A stretch of 12,685 nt of DNA from JABDBK01 sp964453575 (lineage in GTDB: Bacteria; Pseudomonadota; Gammaproteobacteria; DSM-16500). The stretch is taken from assembly GCA_964453575.1 (NCBI GenBank), contig CAYVRW010000071.1, positions 1 to 12,685 on the forward strand, in the 5' to 3' direction. Positions 6,312 to 12,685 of the stretch are shown piece by piece; positions within the stretch are counted from its first letter, which is position 1, and every line of letters starts with the position of its first letter. The position numbers and the translations under genes are program-made. Below the pieces are notes generated by a model. It was not told where the DNA came from and did no database searches. It worked only from the letters and a program-made list of their open reading frames with translations.

Positions 6312-8591
6312 ATGCTAAAAACCTTACGGCGCATTATTCAAGAAGTAGCAGGTGCCGAAGATTTTAAGGACGCGCTTAACATTATGGTTAAGCGCGTTGC
6401 TAAAGCATTGGATACGCAAGCTTGTTCGATTTTTTTATTAGACCGCAGGCGCAGCGAATACGTTTTAATGGCAACCAAGGGTTTAAATCCTAAAGCGATA
6501 GGAAAAGTGCGTATTCCTATCGATAAAGGTCTCATTGGCTTGGTAGGTGAGCGCGAAGAACCGATTAATATTAATGATGCTCAACAACATCCGCGTTTTT
6601 TGCAAGTAACTGAAGTTCACGAAGAAGATTATAAAGCCTTCTTGGGAACGCCTATTATTTATCATAGACAAGTGTTAGGCGTTTTAATCGTTCAGCAAAA
6701 AGAGCCCAGACGCTATGATGAGTCTGAAGAAGCTTTTTTAGTGACCTTGGCTGCGCAGTTGGCCTCCATTATTGCCCATGCAGAAGCTATCGGGGTCATT
6801 GCTAATTTATATAATGCCCATGAAGCCAAGCCAGAAGCCCTCACTTATTCAGGTATTCCTAGTTCTCCTGGGGTAGGCATGGGGCTTGGGGTTGTAGTTT
6901 ATCAACTTTTGGATTTAGATGCCGTCCCTGATAGGGAAGCAGAAGATATCCAAGCTGAAATTGAACTTTTGGAGACCGCACTTGCAGCCAGTCGGGAAGA
7001 TTTTCGAACCTTAGGTGAGCGGCTGCATCCTAACCTGCCTTTGGAGGAGCAATCTCTTTTTGAAGTGTATCAACGCATGTTAGATGCCTCTGATTTAGGC
7101 GCAGAAATTATTCATTTGATTCGCGATGGCCATTGGGCGCAAGGTGCGTTGCGTAAAGTCATTCAATCCCATGTCAGGCATCTAGAGAGCCTTGATGATG
7201 AATATTTGCGTGAACGGGCTATTGATATTAAAGACTTAGGTCATAGAGTATTGGGTTATTTACAAAAAAATGAAAAAGTCTTACCTAAATATGCCGACAA
7301 AACCATTTTGATGGGTGAACAGCTTACCGCTTCAGATTTAGCAGAAGTCCCGGAAGGTTGTTTGGCTGCAGTTATTTCCGCCAAAGGTTCCAGCAGCTCC
7401 CATGTGGCTATTTTGGCGCGTGCGATGAATATTCCTACCATTATGGGCGTGAGCGACATCCCTCTTTATGATTTGCAAGATAAAGAAATGATAGTGGATG
7501 GTTATTATGGACAAATTTATGTTAATCCTACGGAAGCATTGCGTGAAGAGTTCCAAAATGTGGTACAGGAAGAACGAAAATTAGATGAGTCATTGAAAGT
7601 TTTGCGTGATAAACCCGCGCAAACCAAAGATAAGCATAAAATTGCCATGATGGTGAATACGGGTTTAGGTATGGATGTAAGTTTATCTTTATCCGCCGGC
7701 GCAGAAGGGGTTGGTCTTTATCGTACCGAAACACCTTTTTTAATGCGTGATCGTTTTCCTTCAGGCGAAGAGCAGCGCATTATTTATAAGCAGTTATTAG
7801 CATCTTTTTCGCCGCGCTCAGTGACCATGCGTACGCTGGATGTGGGCGGCGATAAGTCTTTGTCCTATTTTCCGGTCAAAGAAGATAACCCTTTTTTAGG
7901 TTGGCGCGGCATTCGTATTACCTTAGATCATCCTGAAATATTTTTGGTACAAGTTCGGGCCATGTTGCGTGCCAGCGAAGGTTATCATAATTTGCGCATT
8001 ATGTTACCTATGATTACTGATGTGAGTGAAGTGGATGAAGCGTTACGTTTAATGAAAAAAGCTTTTGTCGATGTTAAAGATGAAGGCCATGCCATTGAAA
8101 TGCCTAAAGTTGGCGTGATGATAGAAGTGCCATCGGCAGTTTATCAAGCACGTTCTATCGCTAAACGTGTCGATTTTTTGTCAGCAGGAAGCAATGATTT
8201 AACCCAGTATATGTTGGCAGTAGATAGAAATAATACAAGAGTAGCTAATTTATTTGATTCGTTACATCCTGCGGTTTTGCGTGCTTTATTGCAAGTCGTG
8301 GAAGCAGGGCACCAAGAAGGTAAACATGTGAGTATTTGCGGCGAAATGGCAGGCGATCCTGCGGCGGTATTGTTATTAGTTGCCATGGGATTTGATTCAT
8401 TAAGCATGAGTGCATCGTCCATTGCCCGCATGAAATGGGTTATACGCCAATTTACTTTAAAAAAAGCAAGCAAATTACTTCAAGAGGTGCTGGGTATGGA
8501 AAGTGCGGTCATGATACGCTGCCATATGGAATTGGCATTAGAACAAATGGGATTAGGCGGCTTGATACGAGCGGGTAAACGTTCATCATGA
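6312..8591 (+). CDS. ptsP: Phosphoenolpyruvate-protein phosphotransferase EI-Ntr
   Basis: EI-Ntr takes phosphate from PEP and passes it to NPr (PtsO) and then EIIA-Ntr (PtsN), a regulatory chain for nitrogen and potassium status. The ATG at 6312 matches the family's start (MLKTLRRI versus E. coli MLTRLREI) and follows GAGAGG by about 8 bp; the open frame extends 11 codons upstream into rppH, but that is not coding. The protein has 759 residues. Its domains are a GAF sensor at about 15-155, PEP-utilising N-terminal and swivel domains with the phospho-histidine H364 in GSSSSHVAILARAMNIPT, then a TIM-barrel with GLYRTE (R471), TLDVGGDK, MIEVPSAV, SAGSNDLTQY and the catalytic cysteine C676 in SICGEMAGDP. 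All key residues are present. Its stop overlaps the next gene's start as ATGA. Confidence 0.97.
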   Translation: MLKTLRRIIQEVAGAEDFKDALNIMVKRVAKALDTQACSIFLLDRRRSEYVLMATKGLNPKAIGKVRIPIDKGLIGLVGEREEPININDAQQHPRFLQVTEVHEEDYKAFLGTPIIYHRQVLGVLIVQQKEPRRYDESEEAFLVTLAAQLASIIAHAEAIGVIANLYNAHEAKPEALTYSGIPSSPGVGMGLGVVVYQLLDLDAVPDREAEDIQAEIELLETALAASREDFRTLGERLHPNLPLEEQSLFEVYQRMLDASDLGAEIIHLIRDGHWAQGALRKVIQSHVRHLESLDDEYLRERAIDIKDLGHRVLGYLQKNEKVLPKYADKTILMGEQLTASDLAEVPEGCLAAVISAKGSSSSHVAILARAMNIPTIMGVSDIPLYDLQDKEMIVDGYYGQIYVNPTEALREEFQNVVQEERKLDESLKVLRDKPAQTKDKHKIAMMVNTGLGMDVSLSLSAGAEGVGLYRTETPFLMRDRFPSGEEQRIIYKQLLASFSPRSVTMRTLDVGGDKSLSYFPVKEDNPFLGWRGIRITLDHPEIFLVQVRAMLRASEGYHNLRIMLPMITDVSEVDEALRLMKKAFVDVKDEGHAIEMPKVGVMIEVPSAVYQARSIAKRVDFLSAGSNDLTQYMLAVDRNNTRVANLFDSLHPAVLRALLQVVEAGHQEGKHVSICGEMAGDPAAVLLLVAMGFDSLSMSASSIARMKWVIRQFTLKKASKLLQEVLGMESAVMIRCHMELALEQMGLGGLIRAGKRSS

Positions 8592-9403
8592 CAATGGCTA
8601 TGCTGCTTTTATATCTTGCGACAGGTCTATTGACCGGTATTATGTCAGGGATGTTAGGTTTAGGGGGCGGTATTGTTGTGGTGCCTGCCCTCGCAGCCCT
8701 TTTTTTGAATAATCCAGATATCCCTGTGACATTGCATATGCGCATGGCCATAGGTACCTCGCTTGCCATTATGATTGTCACACTTGCCTCCAGTTTATAT
8801 GCTCATCATGAACGCGGCACAGTCAATTGGCGTATGGTAAAAATAGCGCTACCAGGGCTTATGGTAGGTATTATTGCAGGTACTATACTGGTATGTTTCC
8901 TTCCCTCGAGTTATTTAAGCCGGTTTTTTGGTATTTTTCTGTTGGTGATGACCGTACGTTTATTATTTTTTGATCGTGATACGGAAGAAACTGAGGCAGC
9001 AACCATGGTTGTTTCATCTAAGTTGGTGACATGGGCTTCAGCGTTAATAGGTACACTTGCCAGTTTATTAGGGGTAGGCGGCGGGACGATGTGGGTACCT
9101 TTTTTTCTTTATTGTAAGTTGGACATGCGTGAGGCGGTAGGAACATCCATTGCTTGTGGTATGGTGGTTGCGGTGATGGCAACCGTGGGATTTATGTCAG
9201 CGGGTTTGTTTACTGATCTTTATGTTCCTTTGAGCACAAGTTATATTTATTGGCCGGCTTTCTTAGGTGTTGCGATAATGAGCGTTATTTTTGCCCCTAT
9301 CGGTGCTGTTATCGCTTATAAATTATCGGCCCGTTTATTAAAATATGCATTTGCTTTATTATTGTTCGTCATGGCGATTCAGATGATGTTTTTCACAAAG
9401 TAA
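8588..9403 (+). CDS. TauE/SafE family membrane permease
   Basis: The 271-residue inner-membrane protein has about eight hydrophobic segments (near residues 5-35, 52-70, 83-106, 108-127, 142-172, 184-207, 218-243, 247-268). The two halves each carry the family's glycine motif, LGLGGGIVVVPAL near 23-35 and LGVGGGTMWVPFF in the second half, showing the internal duplication typical of TauE/SafE. Family members export sulfite, sulfonates or related organic anions; the substrate here cannot be told. The ATG at 8588 overlaps the ptsP stop by four bases (ATGA), so the gene is translationally coupled to ptsP and part of the rppH-ptsP operon. This gene stands between ptsP and lgt, which are neighbours in E. 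coli. The large hairpin at 9416-9522 follows its stop. Confidence 0.9.
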   Translation: MTMAMLLLYLATGLLTGIMSGMLGLGGGIVVVPALAALFLNNPDIPVTLHMRMAIGTSLAIMIVTLASSLYAHHERGTVNWRMVKIALPGLMVGIIAGTILVCFLPSSYLSRFFGIFLLVMTVRLLFFDRDTEETEAATMVVSSKLVTWASALIGTLASLLGVGGGTMWVPFFLYCKLDMREAVGTSIACGMVVAVMATVGFMSAGLFTDLYVPLSTSYIYWPAFLGVAIMSVIFAPIGAVIAYKLSARLLKYAFALLLFVMAIQMMFFTK

Positions 9404-9415
9404 TAGAAGTGTTGT

Positions 9416-9522
9416 TGAAGAAGGTTAGATATTCATTTTTACGCTCCAAACAGCACATCCCTGTGCTTGGTGTTGTCATCCTGACAACAAGTCGCTAAAA
9501 AATGAATATCTAACCTTCTTCA
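9416..9522. repeat. Inverted repeat with 25-bp perfect arms and two internal hairpins
   Basis: Arms at 9416-9440 and 9498-9522 are exact reverse complements over 25 bp, starting TGAAGAAGGTTAG. The 57-bp middle contains two more stems: AGCACA TCCC TGTGCT (9452-9467, flanked by pairing CCA/TGG) and the perfect TGTTGTCA TCC TGACAACA (9471-9489). The predicted fold is a cruciform-like structure with two side hairpins, with pyrimidine-rich TCC(C) loops. It separates the ptsP-permease end from lgt. It could be a non-autonomous mobile element, a repeat of the REP/palindromic type, or a transcription barrier or processing site; it lacks the usual GC-rich stem plus U-run of a simple terminator. Confidence 0.8.
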
Positions 9523-9557
9523 GCGAGAGTAACTTATTAAATTAAAGGTTCATATTT

Positions 9558-10367
9558 ATGTTAACTTACCCACAAATCGATCCCGTAGCCTTTCATCTTG
9601 GCCCTTTGTCAGTGCATTGGTATGGTTTGTCTTATTTATTTGCTTTTATAGCTTGTTGGGCGGTGTTGGCCTTACGGATTAAATACTCATCTTTTCCACG
9701 CGGATTTACCAAAGAACAATTATCAGACATTGTTTTTTATGCGGCATTGGGTGTTATCTTGGGCGGCCGGTTAGGATATGTGTTTTTTTATATCTGGCCA
9801 AGCTTTGTTGAGAATCCTTGGGTTTTGTTTCAAGTATGGAAAGGTGGCATGTCATTCCATGGCGGATTATTGGGTGTTTTTATAGCACTTTGGTTTTATG
9901 CTAGAAAAATACATAAATCTATTTTTGATATTACCGATTTTATTGCGCCTGCAGTTCCTTTAGGCTTAGCTGCTGGACGTCTAGGCAACTTTATGAATGG
10001 TGAGTTATGGGGCAGAGTAACGGATGTGCCATGGGCCATGGTTTTTCCCTATCCAGATAGTTCTCCAAGACATCCCTCGCAACTGTATGAGTTTGGTTTG
10101 GAAGGTGTTTTGTTGTTTATTATTTTATGGATTTATTCCATTAAGCCGCGGCCGCGTTTTGCTGTGACAGGCTTATTTTTAATGGGTTATGCAACGTTTC
10201 GGTTTTTGGTAGAATTTTTCCGTGAGCCAGACTTACAAATTGGTTTTGTTGCTTTTGGTTGGCTGACAAAAGGGCAATTATTATCAATTCCTATGTTTCT
10301 TTTAGGCATTATTTTCTTTTTTATGGCATATAAAAGTAAAAGGCAAAAAAAATGGATCAATATTTAA
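9558..10367 (+). CDS. lgt: Phosphatidylglycerol-prolipoprotein diacylglyceryl transferase
   Basis: Lgt attaches diacylglycerol from phosphatidylglycerol to the lipobox cysteine of prolipoproteins in the inner membrane, the first step of lipoprotein maturation. At 269 residues it is of usual length with about seven hydrophobic segments. Conserved blocks are the N-terminal HWYGL (20-24), MSFHGGLLG with H101, the signature GRLGNFMNGELWGR (140-153) with R141 and E149, HPSQLYE (172-178), YATFR with Y211 and R215 (matching the essential tyrosine/arginine region of E. coli by remembered alignment), and REPD (222-225). The ATG at 9558 follows AAAGG. The gene overlaps thyA by 16 bp, so both are translated from one message, as in many gammaproteobacteria. 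One likely client, a small lipoprotein, is encoded at 11736-12014. Confidence 0.97.
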   Translation: MLTYPQIDPVAFHLGPLSVHWYGLSYLFAFIACWAVLALRIKYSSFPRGFTKEQLSDIVFYAALGVILGGRLGYVFFYIWPSFVENPWVLFQVWKGGMSFHGGLLGVFIALWFYARKIHKSIFDITDFIAPAVPLGLAAGRLGNFMNGELWGRVTDVPWAMVFPYPDSSPRHPSQLYEFGLEGVLLFIILWIYSIKPRPRFAVTGLFLMGYATFRFLVEFFREPDLQIGFVAFGWLTKGQLLSIPMFLLGIIFFFMAYKSKRQKKWINI

Positions 10368-11146
10368 CATTTTTACGACATATTCGTGATCATGGTACAG
10401 TAAAGACCGATAGAACTGGCGTGGGTACGACCAGTGTATTCGCTTACTCAATGCGTTTTGATTTAAGCAAAGGTTTTCCGCTCGTGACCACAAAAAAGCT
10501 TTCGCTGCGCAGTATTATTCATGAATTGCTTTGGTTTTTATCGGGTGAGACGAATATCCGTTATTTACATGAAAATAAAGTCACTATTTGGGATGAATGG
10601 GCAGATGCGAACGGCAATCTGGGCCCAGTCTATGGCAAGCAATGGCGTGCCTGGGAAACCGCTGATGGTCGGGTTATCGATCAAATGAGTGAGTTAATCA
10701 AACAAATTAAAACAAACCCTGACTCAAGACGTCTTATCGTTAGTGCTTGGAATGTAGGTGATTTGGCAAAAATGGCCTTGCCGCCATGTCATTTATTATT
10801 TCAATTTTATGTGGCCAATCATAAATTATCATGCCAACTTTATCAGCGTTCTTGTGATGCTTTTTTAGGAGTACCCTTTAATATTGCATCCTACGCATTA
10901 TTAACCCACATGATGGCGCAACAGTGTGATCTAGAAGTGGGTGAATTTATCTGGACCGGGGGTGATTGTCATATTTATGCGAATCATATGGAACAGGTGG
11001 ATTTGCAGCTTTCACGCAAACCTTATCCATTGCCCATGCTGCGATTAAAACGAAAGCCTGCATCCTTGTTTGATTATGTTTACGATGATTTTGAGATACT
11101 TAATTATGAAGCACACCCGCATATTAAGGGCGAGGTTGCGGTTTAA
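10352..11146 (+). CDS. thyA: Thymidylate synthase
   Basis: ThyA converts dUMP to dTMP using 5,10-methylenetetrahydrofolate. The 264 residues equal the E. coli length. Catalytic C146 sits in ALPPCHLLFQFYV. Phosphate- and substrate-binding residues R21 (KTDRTGVGT), R126-R127 (DSRRLIV), the YQRSCDAFLGVPFN block (164-177, with D169 and N177) and HIYANH are all intact. The C-terminus ends GEVAV, close to the usual C-terminal segment that closes over the active site. The ATG at 10352 lies inside the end of lgt, preceded by AAAAGG at 8 bp, so expression is tied to lgt. Its 3' end overlaps a convergent gene by 23 bp. Confidence 0.98.
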   Translation: MDQYLTFLRHIRDHGTVKTDRTGVGTTSVFAYSMRFDLSKGFPLVTTKKLSLRSIIHELLWFLSGETNIRYLHENKVTIWDEWADANGNLGPVYGKQWRAWETADGRVIDQMSELIKQIKTNPDSRRLIVSAWNVGDLAKMALPPCHLLFQFYVANHKLSCQLYQRSCDAFLGVPFNIASYALLTHMMAQQCDLEVGEFIWTGGDCHIYANHMEQVDLQLSRKPYPLPMLRLKRKPASLFDYVYDDFEILNYEAHPHIKGEVAV

Positions 11147-11615
11147 TAAAACTTATTCCTTTTGTTTCTAATGCTTTCACAAAAGCATCCCATTTTTTAT
11201 CTTCCGTTAGCCAATAACTGCCTTTAAGCGGTGTAGTGATAGTCGGATTATTAGGCGCGCAGACCGAAAGCATTTTAGAGCAATCCAAGGGGATAACTTT
11301 GCCGGGTTCAATAGTTGAGCAATGTACCGTGAAATTGCTTTTGTTTAATGCTGTAGCTGACCAATGACCAGGTCTAAGATAAGATGACCAACCTGCCGAT
11401 GCCCCGCGGCCTGATGGATGATCAACAAACATGCTTTTTGTGCCCTGGTTAGTAAAAAAATAAATCAAAGAGGTTTTGGGGGGTGGATTGATTAATAAAA
11501 TAATATCATCGCCCGTTTTTTTAATGGGCACAGGCGTACAATGTTGATCGGTAGCAGCATAACTATGGCTAAACCATGTTGTTGCTAACAAGCACAGGGC
11601 CAACAAGTATCGCAT
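11124..11615 (-). CDS. Secreted four-cysteine protein, unknown function
   Basis: The 163-residue protein opens with a clear signal peptide (MRYLLALCLLATTWFSHSYA, probable cleavage after SYA at residue 20). The mature part has four cysteines (C26, C99, C112, C119), which could form two disulfides in the periplasm. It also has a Gly/Ser/Trp-rich middle (DHPSGRGASAGWSSYLRPGHW, about 65-85). There are no membrane helices beyond the signal and no lipobox. The general look recalls small periplasmic or 'enhanced entry'-type proteins of Legionellales, but I cannot assign a family. GGAG lies 7 bp before the ATG at 11615. The gene is convergent with thyA and overlaps its last 23 bp, and it is divergent from the small lipoprotein gene. 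Confidence 0.8.
   Translation of the reverse strand: MRYLLALCLLATTWFSHSYAATDQHCTPVPIKKTGDDIILLINPPPKTSLIYFFTNQGTKSMFVDHPSGRGASAGWSSYLRPGHWSATALNKSNFTVHCSTIEPGKVIPLDCSKMLSVCAPNNPTITTPLKGSYWLTEDKKWDAFVKALETKGISFIKPQPRP
11171..11198 (+). terminator. Possible Rho-independent terminator for lgt-thyA
   Basis: ATGCTTT and AAAGCAT pair around a CACA loop (11171-11188) and are followed after four bases by six T on the plus strand, 25 bp past the thyA stop. The stem has only two GC pairs, so it is weak. It lies inside the coding region of the convergent secreted-protein gene. Confidence 0.35.
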
Positions 11616-11650
11616 GGCATGACTCCATCATTAGTCCAGTAATTGGCGCG

Positions 11651-11679
11651 AGTTTAATAAAATCTATCTTTTAAATCAA
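11651..11679 (-). promoter_or_regulatory. Candidate promoter for the secreted four-cysteine protein
   Basis: On the minus strand, TTGATT (11679-11674) and TAAACT (11656-11651) are spaced by 17 bp, each matching four of six sigma70 consensus bases, about 35 bp upstream of the ATG at 11615. The plus-strand promoter of the divergent lipoprotein must lie in the same AT-rich 120-bp gap, but no clear pair is visible. Confidence 0.3.
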
Positions 11680-11735
11680 TACAGCCATAGATGTTATATA
11701 CTATTAATAATACCTCATTATACATGGATAAAGTT

Positions 11736-12014
11736 ATGGCCTATCGCATTTTTGTAATATTCATTTTAGGCAGTTTTTTATCAGCCTGTGCCATCTTTCA
11801 AGGAACAAAACAGGACAATCATGATGCTATTTGTAGCGAGCTTAAACACCGGATTGTTTGGAGCGGTGCGGGCGGTCAGCCGCAATTGTGGGGGCCAGCG
11901 ACAGCAGACCCTATGTATTTCACGCAGCAGCGTGCCGAAAATGAAACACTTATGCGCAATTATCGTGAAGAAGGTTGTTCGGAGCAGGGGATAATCATTG
12001 ATGGAAGCACTTGA
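11736..12014 (+). CDS. Small lipoprotein, unknown function
   Basis: From the ATG at 11736 the protein has 92 residues. It starts with a lipoprotein signal peptide, MAYRIFVIFILGSFLSAC, with the lipobox LSAC and the lipidated cysteine at residue 18. An in-frame ATG four codons upstream (11724) would also give a functional signal with a more basic n-region, and neither start has a strong ribosome binding site. Residue +2 after the cysteine is Ala, so outer-membrane sorting is expected. The mature part is about 75 residues, with two further cysteines (in AICSELK and EGCSEQG) and a Gly/Trp/Pro-rich middle (WSGAGGQPQLWGP). The family is not recognised. It overlaps the downstream transporter gene by 14 bp, suggesting co-expression, and would be a substrate of the Lgt encoded nearby. 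Confidence 0.78.
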   Translation: MAYRIFVIFILGSFLSACAIFQGTKQDNHDAICSELKHRIVWSGAGGQPQLWGPATADPMYFTQQRAENETLMRNYREEGCSEQGIIIDGST

Positions 12015-12685
12015 TAGTTGGAAGGAAGAAAAACGTTCTGCTTATTTGTATCTTGCCTTGGCTGATATTGAACAAAACGCAGCACATAAAAAAATGTTTT
12101 TGGATTTGTCGAAGCTTGCTGACAAACAAGCACAGATTTGGGAAAAAAAATTAAAAGAAGCTAATATTGCCATTCCAGGCGCTTATCATCCTGATTTGCG
12201 TGTCAGAATCGTGATTGGGTTGGTTAAAAGGTTTGGTGTAAAATCATTGCGTGTTGCATTAGCTGCTTTAAAAATACGTGGTATGTCGGTTTATCAAGCT
12301 GTGCCAGTAACGCATCATCCAATGCCAACCACACTCGAAGATGTAGGAAAAGGGCATAGCAGCATGAGTAAAGGTAATAATATCAGGGCTGCTGTGTTTG
12401 GTATCAATGATGGTCTTGTTTCCAATGCAAGTTTGATTTTAGGTATTGCAGGTGCGCATGCGGGCAACCAATTTATTTTGCTCTCAGGTATCGCCGGACT
12501 TTTAGCGGGTGCCTTATCGATGGCAGCTGGCGAGTATGTGTCTGTTCGTTCACAACGTGAAATGTTAGAATATCAATTAGCATTAGAAAAAAGTGAGCTT
12601 GAACTTTATCCCGAGGAAGAAGCCGCAGAACTTGCGCTTATTTATCAAGCACGCGGCATACCTAAAGATGAAGCAGAAAAAATTG
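12001..12685 (+). CDS. VIT1/CCC1-family metal transporter with ferritin-like N-terminus (partial)
   Basis: The frame opens with ATG at 12001 and stays open to the window end (228 codons), so the C-terminal part is missing. Residues 1-60 form a two-helix ferritin/rubrerythrin-like segment (EEKRSAYLYLALADIEQ ... LADKQAQIWEKKL). From about 122 onward the VIT/CCC1 domain begins: FGINDGLVSNASLILGIAGA (133-152), a second hydrophobic segment, then SMAAGEYVSVRSQRE (173-187), the conserved metal-translocating region, followed by an acidic cytoplasmic helix (ELYPEEEAAELALIYQARG). Relatives move Fe2+ or Mn2+ across membranes. In the N-terminal domain the usual ExxH metal ligands appear replaced by A40 and Q43. 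The start overlaps the lipoprotein's last codons; AGGGG lies 11 bp upstream, a little far. Confidence 0.88.
   Translation, partial: MEALDSWKEEKRSAYLYLALADIEQNAAHKKMFLDLSKLADKQAQIWEKKLKEANIAIPGAYHPDLRVRIVIGLVKRFGVKSLRVALAALKIRGMSVYQAVPVTHHPMPTTLEDVGKGHSSMSKGNNIRAAVFGINDGLVSNASLILGIAGAHAGNQFILLSGIAGLLAGALSMAAGEYVSVRSQREMLEYQLALEKSELELYPEEEAAELALIYQARGIPKDEAEKI

Noticed and set aside
8144..8473. 109-codon minus-strand frame inside ptsP.
   Set aside because: It lies opposite the conserved catalytic TIM-barrel region and has no recognisable features.

Overview
The window looks like a chromosomal stretch of an AT-rich gammaproteobacterium, most likely from the Legionellales (Legionella/Coxiella/Rickettsiella-like). 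The reasons are the gammaproteobacterial order rppH-ptsP-lgt-thyA, close protein likeness to E. coli RppH, EI-Ntr, Lgt and ThyA, the low GC content, and a background of coiled-coil proteins, AAA/DUF4143 ATPases and Rpn-type remnants common in host-associated members of that order. The placement is inferred from remembered family features, not from a search.

Left third (1-3240), accessory in character: the tail of a palindromic repeat, a lone FAD-dependent oxidoreductase (67-1101), and a gene-poor AT-rich stretch with three 33-bp tandem repeats. This is followed by a duplicated segment (1232-1287 and 3071-3158) that carries the promoter/operator region and first codons of a DUF4143 ATPase. Between the two copies lie the ATPase gene (minus strand) and a 5'-truncated Rpn-family remnant.

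Middle (3244-5800): a minus-strand cluster reading coiled-coil protein 1 (4810-5526), a 142-bp palindromic MITE-like element, coiled-coil protein 2 (3977-4585), then dapB (3244-3975). Coiled-coil 2 and dapB are separated by one base, and the dapB ribosome binding site lies in the last codons of the upstream gene. The two coiled-coil proteins share a short C-terminal motif and may be paralogues. A divergent intergenic region with a promoter and dyads separates this cluster from rppH.

Right half (5800-12685): rppH, ptsP and a TauE/SafE permease form a tight plus-strand operon (11-bp gap, then an ATGA overlap). An inverted repeat with 25-bp perfect arms and two internal hairpins follows, then lgt and thyA overlapping by 16 bp. 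A convergent secreted four-cysteine protein overlaps the thyA end. A divergent small lipoprotein overlaps the start of a VIT1/CCC1-type transporter with a degenerate ferritin-like N-terminal domain, cut by the window end.

Functionally the core genes cover mRNA 5' pyrophosphate removal (RppH), the nitrogen phosphotransferase system (EI-Ntr), lipoprotein lipidation (Lgt), dTMP synthesis (ThyA) and lysine/diaminopimelate synthesis (DapB). No tRNA, rRNA, CRISPR array or complete transposase gene was seen. I found no complete new defence or effector system. The most unusual material is the structured repeats, the duplicated ATPase promoter segment, and the coiled-coil pair coupled to dapB.
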